Shown: positions 53,329 through 61,700 of the stretch, piece after piece
Position numbering within the stretch: the first letter of the stretch is position 1
Layout: each line of letters begins with the position of its first letter
Source: Verrucomicrobiota bacterium
GTDB lineage: Bacteria; Verrucomicrobiota; Verrucomicrobiia; Verrucomicrobiales; Akkermansiaceae
Reading direction: 5' to 3'
NCBI GenBank assembly: GCA_030835305.1
Contig: JAURPJ010000072.1
Span: 37,832 to 101,831 of the forward strand
Length of the DNA stretch: 64,000 bases
Notes under the pieces: model-generated
Seen by the model: only the letters and a program-made list of their open reading frames with translations
Told to the model about the DNA's origin: nothing
Database searches by the model: none
Made by a program: the position numbers and the translations under genes

Positions 53329-54327
53329 TCACTTCTTAGGCATGATGGGGGAGTTGATGTCCGCCAGGTCTGAGGGCTTGATGCCTTTGACCTCTCCGCC
53401 GAAGCTGAAGGAAGAAGGATTGTAGTCTCCGACGAAGTCGATCTTGGCGTCCGCCTTGATGTCCTTTTCGAGACCGGCGGCCCAGAAGATGCCGTTGATG
53501 ATGAGGCGGCGGTAGTTGGGATCGAGAAGGTCCTGGGAAGCTCCTTGGGTCGAGTGGAAAACACGGGCTTTTTTGCCGTCCTTGGAGGTGTAGTGGCGGG
53601 TCCAGCTGGAAGGACTTGGCTTCTTGGTCTCGTCGACCGGGGAATCCTTGGTCATGCCATTGAGGGGCTGGCTTTCAGTGAGGACGGTGAAGGTGTCATC
53701 GGGGATTCCGACATAAGCTCCGGCCATGCAAAGGGCATTGTCACCCACGCCACGGAGGATGGGATGGTCCTTCTGGTCCCTCTTCAACTGAATCTGGGTG
53801 GCTTGTTTGTGGTTGCGTCCGTAGTGGCCGACCCAGGTGTTTCCGAGCACCTGATGGCCGAAACCTTTTTCGTATTCCTTGCCTCCGTATTTGAAGTCGA
53901 ATTTCGAGTAAGTTTTACCCTTGGGAATTTTGAAGGCATGAGAGGAAGTGCGCAGGCCGACGATCGGGCCACCGCGTTCGACGTAGTCTGCGATGTGCTT
54001 CATCTGGTCATCGGGAAGGTCAAGGAAGCGGGCGAAGATGACCATGAGGTCGGCGTCCTTGAGGGCCTCGAGGCCTTTGATATTGGAAGCGCCGGCCTTG
54101 ATGTGGCCCTTTTCATCGACTCCGAAAAGCACGGTGGTTTGGAATCCGTGGTGCTGAGCGAGGATGCGGGCGAGAGCCGGACAGGTTTCCTCGGTGCGAT
54201 ACTCGTGATCCGACGCGACGAAGACGATGTGTTTTCCTTTTCCCGGACCCTCACCACCCTTGTAGGTGATTTGACCAAGAACCGGAAAAACGCTGAGAAA
54301 GAAGAGGAAAATGAATTTCATGGGCAT
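53329..54327 (-). CDS. Secreted ThuA-domain protein
   Basis: 332 residues. Signal peptide KFIFLFFLSVFPVLG, then HIVFVASDHEYRTEETCPAL, LMVIFARFLDLPDDQMKHIA, GGPIVGLRTSSHAF, FGHQVLGNTWVGHYGRNHKQ and YTSKDGKKARVFHSTQGASQ. The ThuA fold is glutamine-amidotransferase-like, and members are tied to trehalose or other sugar use. Exported ThuA proteins are very common in Verrucomicrobiota; activity unproven. Two ATGs two codons apart could serve as start. Confidence 0.88.
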   Translation of the reverse strand: MPMKFIFLFFLSVFPVLGQITYKGGEGPGKGKHIVFVASDHEYRTEETCPALARILAQHHGFQTTVLFGVDEKGHIKAGASNIKGLEALKDADLMVIFARFLDLPDDQMKHIADYVERGGPIVGLRTSSHAFKIPKGKTYSKFDFKYGGKEYEKGFGHQVLGNTWVGHYGRNHKQATQIQLKRDQKDHPILRGVGDNALCMAGAYVGIPDDTFTVLTESQPLNGMTKDSPVDETKKPSPSSWTRHYTSKDGKKARVFHSTQGASQDLLDPNYRRLIINGIFWAAGLEKDIKADAKIDFVGDYNPSSFSFGGEVKGIKPSDLADINSPIMPKK

Positions 54328-54404
54328 TAGTTACGGTCAGGAATCCGGGGATCTCGCAAGTGAAGTTCAATTGACTGGAGCTGGCACAGAACCACGTTCC
54401 ATTC

Positions 54405-54593
54405 ATGGCCAAGCTTACAAAAGATGCATTTTCCACCTTTCGCAATTCAATGATAATTGTTAAGCCTTCGCAAATCTGCCTTGCTCTTGGTTGCCCCAAA
54501 GCTCCCTTCCTTCCCCATGAACTCTGTCAAAACCTGGTTTCCGTGACCCTTCCGCCCAAAGAAATTTTCTGGCAACAATTCAAAAATGCCTGA
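54405..54593 (+). CDS. Doubtful small ORF
   Basis: 62-codon ATG frame (MAKLTKDAFSTFRNSMIIVK) ending 8 bases into the propeller gene. No family, signal peptide or clear ribosome-binding site. It may be a small leader gene or chance. Confidence 0.2.
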   Translation: MAKLTKDAFSTFRNSMIIVKPSQICLALGCPKAPFLPHELCQNLVSVTLPPKEIFWQQFKNA

Positions 54594-55776
54594 GATGGTC
54601 GTGATCGGGAGCAACAGCCGTCGATTTTCGCCGGGACCTGTCATTCCGATCCTTCTTGCGTCGGCTAGAATGCTTTTACCTCTTCAGGCGGAGTCACCGG
54701 CGATTGCACCCGCTACTTGGCCACAGGAGACAGGGTGCGACCCGCAGAAGTCGGAAAGGACAATCGCCGTGGAGGTGGAGCCGATCAGGCTCCATAACGT
54801 TGACCAGATGGGTTTGCTCGTGGAGACGATCGCTTCGGTTAACAGAATCGAGCGTGGTCCGGGGCCCAACGAGCTGGTTTTCCATCGAGACGAAGGCATT
54901 GAGATCGTCGATGACAGCACTCTCGAGTTAGTGCGACGGGTGACCGAGAAAAACCGACCGGGCTTTTCGTATAGCCTAGACGGCAGCAAAAGCATTTGGC
55001 TCGACCAAAAGACCGTGGTCGTTCGTGACGAGAAAACGGGTGCGATTACAAGGATCAATGCCGGCGAAGAAGACCTCGGGAGGCCCGCGTTGAGCCCGGA
55101 CAACGAGTTTCTCGTTGTTCCCGAGATCGTCTACGACAAGAACGGTGGGGAGGGGGCGGGCAGTGTCTACCTGCGGGTCTTCGCCATCAAATCGAGGAAG
55201 CTGATTCGGAAGCTCACCATCGTCGAGGGGTCATACGGCGGCCTGACTTCGGTCTTCAGTCCGGACGGTAAGACGCTGGCCGTTGGCAATCGAAACTATC
55301 GCACCAACCTCTTCGAGACGGCCAACTGGACGTTGCGGCACGAGCTTCCCCGAAGTAGGACCCATGAGATCGCTTTCAGTCCCGACGGGACGTTGCTCGC
55401 CGCCACTTACACCGACGGGATGATCGCTCTCTGGAGCGTGAACTCGGGAGAAATTCTGAGGACAGCGGACAGCGGTTGCAGTCAGATACAGTCACTTGAT
55501 TGGAACCCCGCCGGCGATCTCCTCGCCACCTCGGGACCAAAGGGGACGAGGATCGGACGACACGCGCCGAACGAGCAGAGGCCGGGCAAATTGCAGTTAT
55601 GGGATCCGAAGAAACTCAGGCTCGTGCGGGATCTCGCTTACGTCAGTCAGTCCGGTTCCGTTCGATTCACGCGCGACGGGAAGCACCTTGTCGCCATGTT
55701 CAAAAGGGACAATCTCCTTCCCGAAACGAAGGCCACGATTTGGACGGTAAGGAAATCACTTGTTGAAGGGCTGTGA
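54586..55776 (+). CDS. WD40-like beta-propeller protein
   Basis: 396 residues. The N-terminal PVIPILLASARMLLPLQA is hydrophobic and may be a signal peptide. About five blades follow with the WD40-like pattern: SVFSPDGKTLAVGNRNYRTN, EIAFSPDGTLLAATYTDGMI, LDWNPAGDLLATSG, SVRFTRDGKHLVAMF, each ending in a W-type strand (ALWSVNSGEIL, LQLWDPKKLRL). Protein-interaction scaffold in the family; partner unknown. It lies between ThuA and the transposase remnant on its own strand. Confidence 0.75.
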   Translation: MPEMVVIGSNSRRFSPGPVIPILLASARMLLPLQAESPAIAPATWPQETGCDPQKSERTIAVEVEPIRLHNVDQMGLLVETIASVNRIERGPGPNELVFHRDEGIEIVDDSTLELVRRVTEKNRPGFSYSLDGSKSIWLDQKTVVVRDEKTGAITRINAGEEDLGRPALSPDNEFLVVPEIVYDKNGGEGAGSVYLRVFAIKSRKLIRKLTIVEGSYGGLTSVFSPDGKTLAVGNRNYRTNLFETANWTLRHELPRSRTHEIAFSPDGTLLAATYTDGMIALWSVNSGEILRTADSGCSQIQSLDWNPAGDLLATSGPKGTRIGRHAPNEQRPGKLQLWDPKKLRLVRDLAYVSQSGSVRFTRDGKHLVAMFKRDNLLPETKATIWTVRKSLVEGL

Positions 55777-55901
55777 TCCGGTGACGACGAAATAGGCTCG
55801 AGGGTAATTTGTATGTCGGGCATGAATGGCACAAACTTAAGAAGTATTTCAGGGGACTTTTCCTGGTAAAATAATACGAAAAGCCGGTTCGGGTTCGGAA
55901 A

Positions 55902-56168
55902 GTGTGGCCATCGCTTGGAAAAGGGAAGAGGGGTCGACGTTGGTTTAAGATGGAAGTGCGAAGGGAGGCGATCGAAAGGAAAGGTAAAATCAGTCCGGCT
56001 CAAGCGCTGCGAAAGCGAATTAAGTCCTTTTCGACCGGAGTGGCAATTGGAAGTGAAGGGTTTGTGAAGAGAGTGGCTCCTCGTTATCAGGATGAGATGG
56101 GGCGGAAGAAGGTACCCAAATCTCATCAGGACTCGGGAGTTGGCGGATTTTATGTGATGAGGAAGTGA
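55902..56168 (+). mobile_element. REP-associated tyrosine transposase (RAYT), C-terminal remnant
   Basis: 88-codon frame whose second half reads REAIERKGKISPAQALRKRI then GVAIGSEGFVKRVAPRYQDE and GRKKVPKSHQ. This resembles the C-terminus of RAYT/TnpA-REP proteins. The HUH catalytic domain is missing, and the flanks (55777-55901 and 56169-56428) hold no recognisable gene. No clear REP palindromes seen around it. Assignment from motif memory only. Confidence 0.5.
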
Positions 56169-56428
56169 ACAGGTCAGAATAGGAGTTCGGGCTGCTGACG
56201 CAGGCCAAGAATCCCATCGGGAGTGGGTATTTCCCCTTTTTCTTTGCCAGCGATCCAAGGGAAAAATCCCACCCAGCCTGAGCCCTCAAACTTCTCCAGC
56301 GAGCTTCTCCCAATTCATCATACGCAAAACCAAGTCTTCTTCTACAGGAAGATCAAATTGCTATTTTTTGCTGTCGCAATGTCTTCGGCTCATTCAGTTT
56401 GTCGCCCTCCGAAACACCACCAAATCTC

Positions 56429-57160
56429 ATGAAAACATCACTGTTACTCACCTTACTCCTGGCGGTCCCGGCCCTCGGTGATCACCACGGGGAAGGGAAT
56501 CAGGAATCTGCCGGTCTTCCTGCCAAGTCAGATATAGCAGCGCTTGAAGAAGCCGGATTCACAGCCCTTTTCAATGGCAAGGACCTTACTGGCTGGAAAA
56601 AAGTTGGCGGTTCTGCGAGTTACGAAGTGAAGGACGGAGCGATCCGTGGCTTTGGCAGGAACATCAATGGCAATACCTTCTTGCGCACTGAGAAGGAGTA
56701 CGGCGACTTTATCTACACTTTCCAATTCAAGTTCGTGGACAAGTCCGGCAATTCGGGTTGCATGTTCCGTGCCTTTCAGAAGGATGGCAAACCTGATGGC
56801 CGTGTCACCGGTTACCAGTGCGAGCACGATAATTTTAAACATGGCAAGCGCGCCTGGACAGCCGGTATTTATGATGAGGCCCGTCGCGGATGGCTGGATC
56901 CCAACAAGAAGGCTTCCGCCGAATTGAAGGACAAGTTCACCGAGCAAGGCAATCGCCTCTTTAAGTGGGACGACTGGAATACCATTGTGATCAAGTGCAA
57001 GGGGAACCACATTGAGACCTACCTGAATGGTGAGAAGCGTGTGGACTTCACAGACACTGACGAGGAGAACACCGACCTCAAAGGCTTCTTCGCGCTTCAG
57101 GTCCACGGTGGACCTTCCGGCGATGTTCTCTGGAAAAACCTCTACCTCAAAGAACTCTAG
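56429..57160 (+). CDS. Secreted DUF1080 protein (3-keto-disaccharide hydrolase domain)
   Basis: 243 residues from the ATG of MKTSLLLTLLLAVPALGDHH, a signal peptide; the track start ten codons earlier is less likely. FTALFNGKDLTGWKKVGGSA opens the domain, with GDFIYTFQFKFVDKSGNSGC, MFRAFQKDGKPDGRVTGYQC and WNTIVIKCKGNHIETYLNG inside. The domain is a concanavalin-like sandwich; some members hydrolyse 3-keto-glucosides. Common exported protein in Planctomycetota and Verrucomicrobiota. Followed by the phosphoesterase-SGNH pair. Confidence 0.9.
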   Translation: MKTSLLLTLLLAVPALGDHHGEGNQESAGLPAKSDIAALEEAGFTALFNGKDLTGWKKVGGSASYEVKDGAIRGFGRNINGNTFLRTEKEYGDFIYTFQFKFVDKSGNSGCMFRAFQKDGKPDGRVTGYQCEHDNFKHGKRAWTAGIYDEARRGWLDPNKKASAELKDKFTEQGNRLFKWDDWNTIVIKCKGNHIETYLNGEKRVDFTDTDEENTDLKGFFALQVHGGPSGDVLWKNLYLKEL

Positions 57161-57241
57161 AATCGTTGGTTCTTCGCGTCCCGCTGCTTGCTCCGGAGAT
57201 TCGGAGTGACCAGCGAGTCTTTAGTGCTCAGACTTCTCACC

Positions 57242-58120
57242 ATGAATCGCCGCCATTTTAATCTCATGAGTTCGCTCACCCTGGTTTCCGGATCTGCTCT
57301 AAAGGGTGCCGAAGCAGAGCCGACTGAGGTTCTTTCGCTCGGTCTGCTGACCGACGTCCATTATGCGGACAAAAAGACCCGGGGTTCCCGGGCCTACCGC
57401 GACAGTCTTCAGAAGGGCAAGGAAGCAGCCGAATTCTTTAAGGAAAAGAAGCCGGCAGCCATGGTGTGTCTTGGTGATCTCATTGATGCCGCCCCCTCGG
57501 TGGAGACCGAAATTTCCTATCTCACTGCAATCTGCAAGGTTCTAGATGTCGCCGGAATTCCAAGGCATCACGTCCTCGGAAATCACTGTGTGGCGACTCT
57601 CAATAAGGAGGAATTTTTCAAGAATGCGGGATCGGCGAATAAAGAAGGTCACTACTCGTTTGATCTCAAGGGAAACCATTTTGTGGTTCTGGATGCTTGT
57701 TACAATTCAAGAATGCAGCCCTATGGCCGCAACAATTTTGTTTGGCACGACTCTAATATGACTCCAGAAGAGATTGCGTGGCTTAAAAAGGATCTTATGG
57801 AGACCAAACTTCCCACTGTGGTTTTTACCCACCAGCGTCTCGATGTGGACCGGCCCAACAAGTATGCCATTAAGCAGTCGGTTGAAGTACGAAAGATACT
57901 TGAGAATTCCGGGCGCGTGCGCGTGGTCTTTCAGGGGCATAGTCACAAAAACGAACTGGAGGAAGTGAATGGAATCTCTTACTGCACCCTGGCCGCCATG
58001 GTGGAGGGTGAGGGCGTTGAGAGTAATTCGTATTCATTATTACGATTGCTCGATGATGGCTCGATCAAGCTGGAAGGATACCGTCGCCAGAAGAACCAAA
58101 GCTTTTCCAAGAAGAGATGA
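57242..58120 (+). CDS. Exported metallophosphoesterase
   Basis: About 292 residues. MNRRHFNLMSSLTLVSGSAL is a Tat-like signal, favouring the ATG at 57242. Calcineurin-type metal motifs in order: LLTDVHYADK, VCLGDLIDA, VLGNHCVAT, VVFTHQRLD and VVFQGHSHKNEL. It hydrolyses phosphate mono- or diesters; substrate unknown. The stop overlaps the start of the SGNH gene (ATGA), so they form a coupled pair, probably with DUF1080 upstream. Confidence 0.88.
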   Translation: MNRRHFNLMSSLTLVSGSALKGAEAEPTEVLSLGLLTDVHYADKKTRGSRAYRDSLQKGKEAAEFFKEKKPAAMVCLGDLIDAAPSVETEISYLTAICKVLDVAGIPRHHVLGNHCVATLNKEEFFKNAGSANKEGHYSFDLKGNHFVVLDACYNSRMQPYGRNNFVWHDSNMTPEEIAWLKKDLMETKLPTVVFTHQRLDVDRPNKYAIKQSVEVRKILENSGRVRVVFQGHSHKNELEEVNGISYCTLAAMVEGEGVESNSYSLLRLLDDGSIKLEGYRRQKNQSFSKKR

Positions 58121-58761
58121 GAGCATTTACGATTCTTGCTCTGACCATTTCCTGTCTTCTGTCCGCTCCGGAGAAATGGGAGAAGGATATTGCGAAGTTT
58201 GAAGCAGCCGCGAAGGCAAAGCCCTGGCCAAAGGGTGGTCTTCTCTTCGTGGGCTCATCGAGTATCCGAATGCGGGACTTGAAGAAATATTTTGCGGATC
58301 GCGCGACCCTTAACCATGGATTCGGCGGATCGGAACTGGAGGATTCCCTTCATTTTGCGGATCGCATCATCATTCCCCACGCTCCCAGGATTGTTTTTCT
58401 TTACGCCGGTGACAATGACATCAACAAGGGAAAGACCGCCGAGAGAGTGGTGGAGGATTATCGTGATTTCGTGAAAAAGCTTCACGGATCTCTTCCGAAA
58501 ACCCGAATCGTTTTTTTGCCGATCAAGCCAAGCCTATCCCGCTGGGAAAAGTGGCCGGAGATGGAGAAAGCCAACCTCACCATTCAGGCTATTTCTGCGA
58601 ACGATCCGTTGCTTGACTACCTGGATACATCTACTCCTATGTTGGGAGCGAACGGAAAGCCAATGCCCGATCTCTTTAAGAAAGACGGTCTTCATCTAAA
58701 CGACAAAGGCTATCTGATCTGGACCAAGGTGGTAAAGAAATGGCTCAAGGCGATTGAGTGA
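58117..58761 (+). CDS. Secreted SGNH/GDSL-type hydrolase
   Basis: 214 residues. Short signal peptide RAFTILALTISCLLSA. SGNH blocks: LLFVGSSSIRMRDL (Ser nucleophile), NHGFGGSELEDS (Gly), FLYAGDNDINKG (Asn), KKDGLHLNDKGY (Asp and His). A likely deacetylase or esterase on sugars. Overlaps the phosphoesterase by 4 bases and the convergent CotH gene by 17. Catalytic set complete. Confidence 0.9.
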   Translation: MRAFTILALTISCLLSAPEKWEKDIAKFEAAAKAKPWPKGGLLFVGSSSIRMRDLKKYFADRATLNHGFGGSELEDSLHFADRIIIPHAPRIVFLYAGDNDINKGKTAERVVEDYRDFVKKLHGSLPKTRIVFLPIKPSLSRWEKWPEMEKANLTIQAISANDPLLDYLDTSTPMLGANGKPMPDLFKKDGLHLNDKGYLIWTKVVKKWLKAIE

Positions 58762-61700
58762 CCTTCACGCGAATGAATTCGCGGGTGGTCACAGCACTAT
58801 CCGAGAGCGAACGATAGGTTACGGTGTCTGTACGGTCACCATTCGGAAGAGAAGAGACGAACTCGGTTTGGACAGTGTCCCAATCGACGAGATTCCTGGA
58901 AGCTTCCACCGCGATGACGATATCTTCTGCAGCGGAGTTGCGGCGGAAGGTAATGGTCAGATTTTTCACAGCAGGATCTCCGAAGAATCCGGAGCCCAAG
59001 AGAATGTCAGATTCTGGACTTGGACCGGCGTCGCCGTTGACGGAACCAAAGGCGTATTCGAGGAACGAACTAAGGCCGTCGCCGTCGTTGTCGGCGCCGG
59101 GATCTCCGGTGAAAGTCTGGCCGTCACTGCCACCCGGTGAGCCGCCCGGGAAAAAGCTTGAGCGCCAGCTGGCGGGATTACCATGAGCGGGTGAGGTTAA
59201 AGGAGAGATCAAGACCAGGGTGGCTCCGGTTCCGTCCGGGGCGATTGGCCAAGGGGGGACATCAAGATAGGTGAAGCGCTGGATATCGACTGTTCCCGTG
59301 GCGTCGATGATCGCCAATTCCTCGCCGCCGTTATTCAGGCTTCCGGCGAAGACGCCCGGAGCAATTAGAATTCCAGCAGTATTGTAGTTGGCTGCGAACC
59401 CGGCCTGGTCTTTCACGATGACAATGCGTTGCCTCGCCGCGAGCGTGGTACCAGCCGGGAAGGTGTAGGTTATGCCAGTGAAGGAAACGTCTGTGAGGTC
59501 AATGGCGCTGTCGGAAATGTTCATCAATTCGAGCCACTCTTTGGTGTCATCGATTCCTGCCGGATTGTAGTTGATTTCCGAAACGACTAAATTGCTTGGC
59601 GAAGCAGGAATTCCCACGATGAAATCCGCCTCGGTGAGGGCCGACCATTCGCCGCCACTGAAAGAGCGGGCCTTGACTTTGCCGGTCCGGGTCAGGGTGA
59701 TATCGGATGCTCCGGGGTTCGGCTTGATGCCGCGCACCCGCAGATCGACACCGAGGTCACTGCTCCGGGTAGAGGATTGGTGAACCTCGACAGCGATGAC
59801 ATTGACCCCTTCTAGGAGGTCGCCAGGAGAAAGGACAAGGGTGTTGAGTGGCACGATTTCATCTTCCGGGCTGGCGCTGCTTGCGAGAGTGCTGAAAGTC
59901 ACCACGCCATCCGCTAAATTACTTCGGTCGATTTCTTTTCCATTGAGATAAACAATGGCGCCGTCATCGCGAATGAGATCGAAGGTGAGTTCCGTGTAGT
60001 CGGCTGCGCCGGTTACGGTGAATTCCTTGCGAAAGTAGGTCGTGATGTTTCGCGGAGTGCTCGCCGGGCCCACGGTGGTGTTGATGTTGATACCGCCGAC
60101 CGATCCGTATCCCAGCATGGCTTGGCCGGTTCCCCAGGCATTGTCGTTGTATTCCGGATGCTTCCAGTCCGTGGAATTATAGACTCCGTTGCCAGCGACC
60201 ACGTTGCTGTCGCTTTGGGCGACTCCGTTGTCAAGGAAGCGCCAGCCGCTTGCCTCAAAGTCGAGGATGGTCTCCGCGAGAACTCCGCCGGCGAGCATGC
60301 CAGCGCTTGGGTTAATCCCTCCGCCAGTGAGTCGAGGGTCGCTGCCATCGATGGTGTAATAAATGTTCCCTTCCGGGGCTGTGACTGCGAGATCGAAGCC
60401 GTTGGGAACAATTCCTCCATGCTGTGAATAAATTGGCGGATCAAGGGAAGGGTAGAGATTGCGGGCGCGTAGCTCACGGATGATGGAGCGGCTGTCGCTC
60501 TCATCGTGGAGGATGGGAATGTAGTGATTGGTGATGACATCACGTTCAACCACCCAATGCTGCTCGCGCGTAAAGTAAATGGGATCATTGATGGTTGGCG
60601 GGTAATAATCGGCATCAATGTTGTTGGAACTTGAGGCAGTATTTCCATAAGGCGTGTTGTCCTGGGTGTCTCCCCAGCGGGCGGATTCTGCAACGATCGC
60701 CTTATCAATCTTATCGGCGAGTTTCAGGTATCGCGCGATGGATTTGCTCTCACTAAGCGCGCCGCCATTGAACATATGCTTGTGAACGCGGTCGGCGAAA
60801 AGCAGGCGGAATTCATCATTCAACCGCAGGCGCTGGAAAGGTGCTCCCGAACCCGAACCACTGTTGTAACGATTCCAGCTAAATTTATCCAGGGCGATTT
60901 CCTGATCCCAAACCTGGAAGCGGAATTTGCCGTCCCCACTGATTTCATTGACTGCTCCATAGCCGTTCTTGGTTGGCCAGTCCTCTGCGTCCGCGTAGAA
61001 GTGGAGAAGCATGTAGTCGATATAGTTTTCCAGATCGAGGTAGTCCTTCACCTGTTGGTAAACGCCATTATTAGTGATGTTGCTGTTGAGCAGACTGGTC
61101 ATGGCATTCCAGCGGGGGCCGGCTTCGCTCACGACGTGGTCCTTGTTGACTCTCCAGTCTTCTTCTCTTCCTCCGAGATGCTCGGCATACCAATCGTCTT
61201 CGATTCGCTCGGTCAAATCGTGGACCCCAAAGTAGAGTCCATTGTAGTAGAGGTGAACAAATCGACCGTGTCCGTTGGCGTGGCCCATATCGGACAAACT
61301 ATTTTTCATCCAAACATCACGAATGTATTGTGAATCGTTCGGACGGTAGCGTCCGCTGCTCCAGGTGTTCAGGGCCCAGGAGTCTGTGAAGCAGGCGCGC
61401 AGCACGAGTTTATTAAAGGTTTCAACCTCTGAGTCTTCGAAGAGTGGATAGTTCAGCTTAGGAATACCCACTGCTGAGCTAAAGGTAAGACGCATCGAGT
61501 GTTTCTGCATCCGGCGTGGAGTCCGGCTGGAATTACCGTGAGCTTCAATCTTACAATCCTCCTGAAAGCCCGTTGTGCCATCTGGAAAAATATACTCGAT
61601 AGAGCATTCCCGCTCAAAGCGGCCTCGCGGGTTGGTGAGGACTCCACCAGTTCCACCGGTTATGTCTTGTTGCCTCATTGAGAGAGCTACCGTCGGGATA

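Noticed and set aside
55647-56258. 203-codon ORF on the minus strand
   Set aside because: Overlaps the propeller gene end and the RAYT remnant antisense; composition is low-quality and no family is seen.
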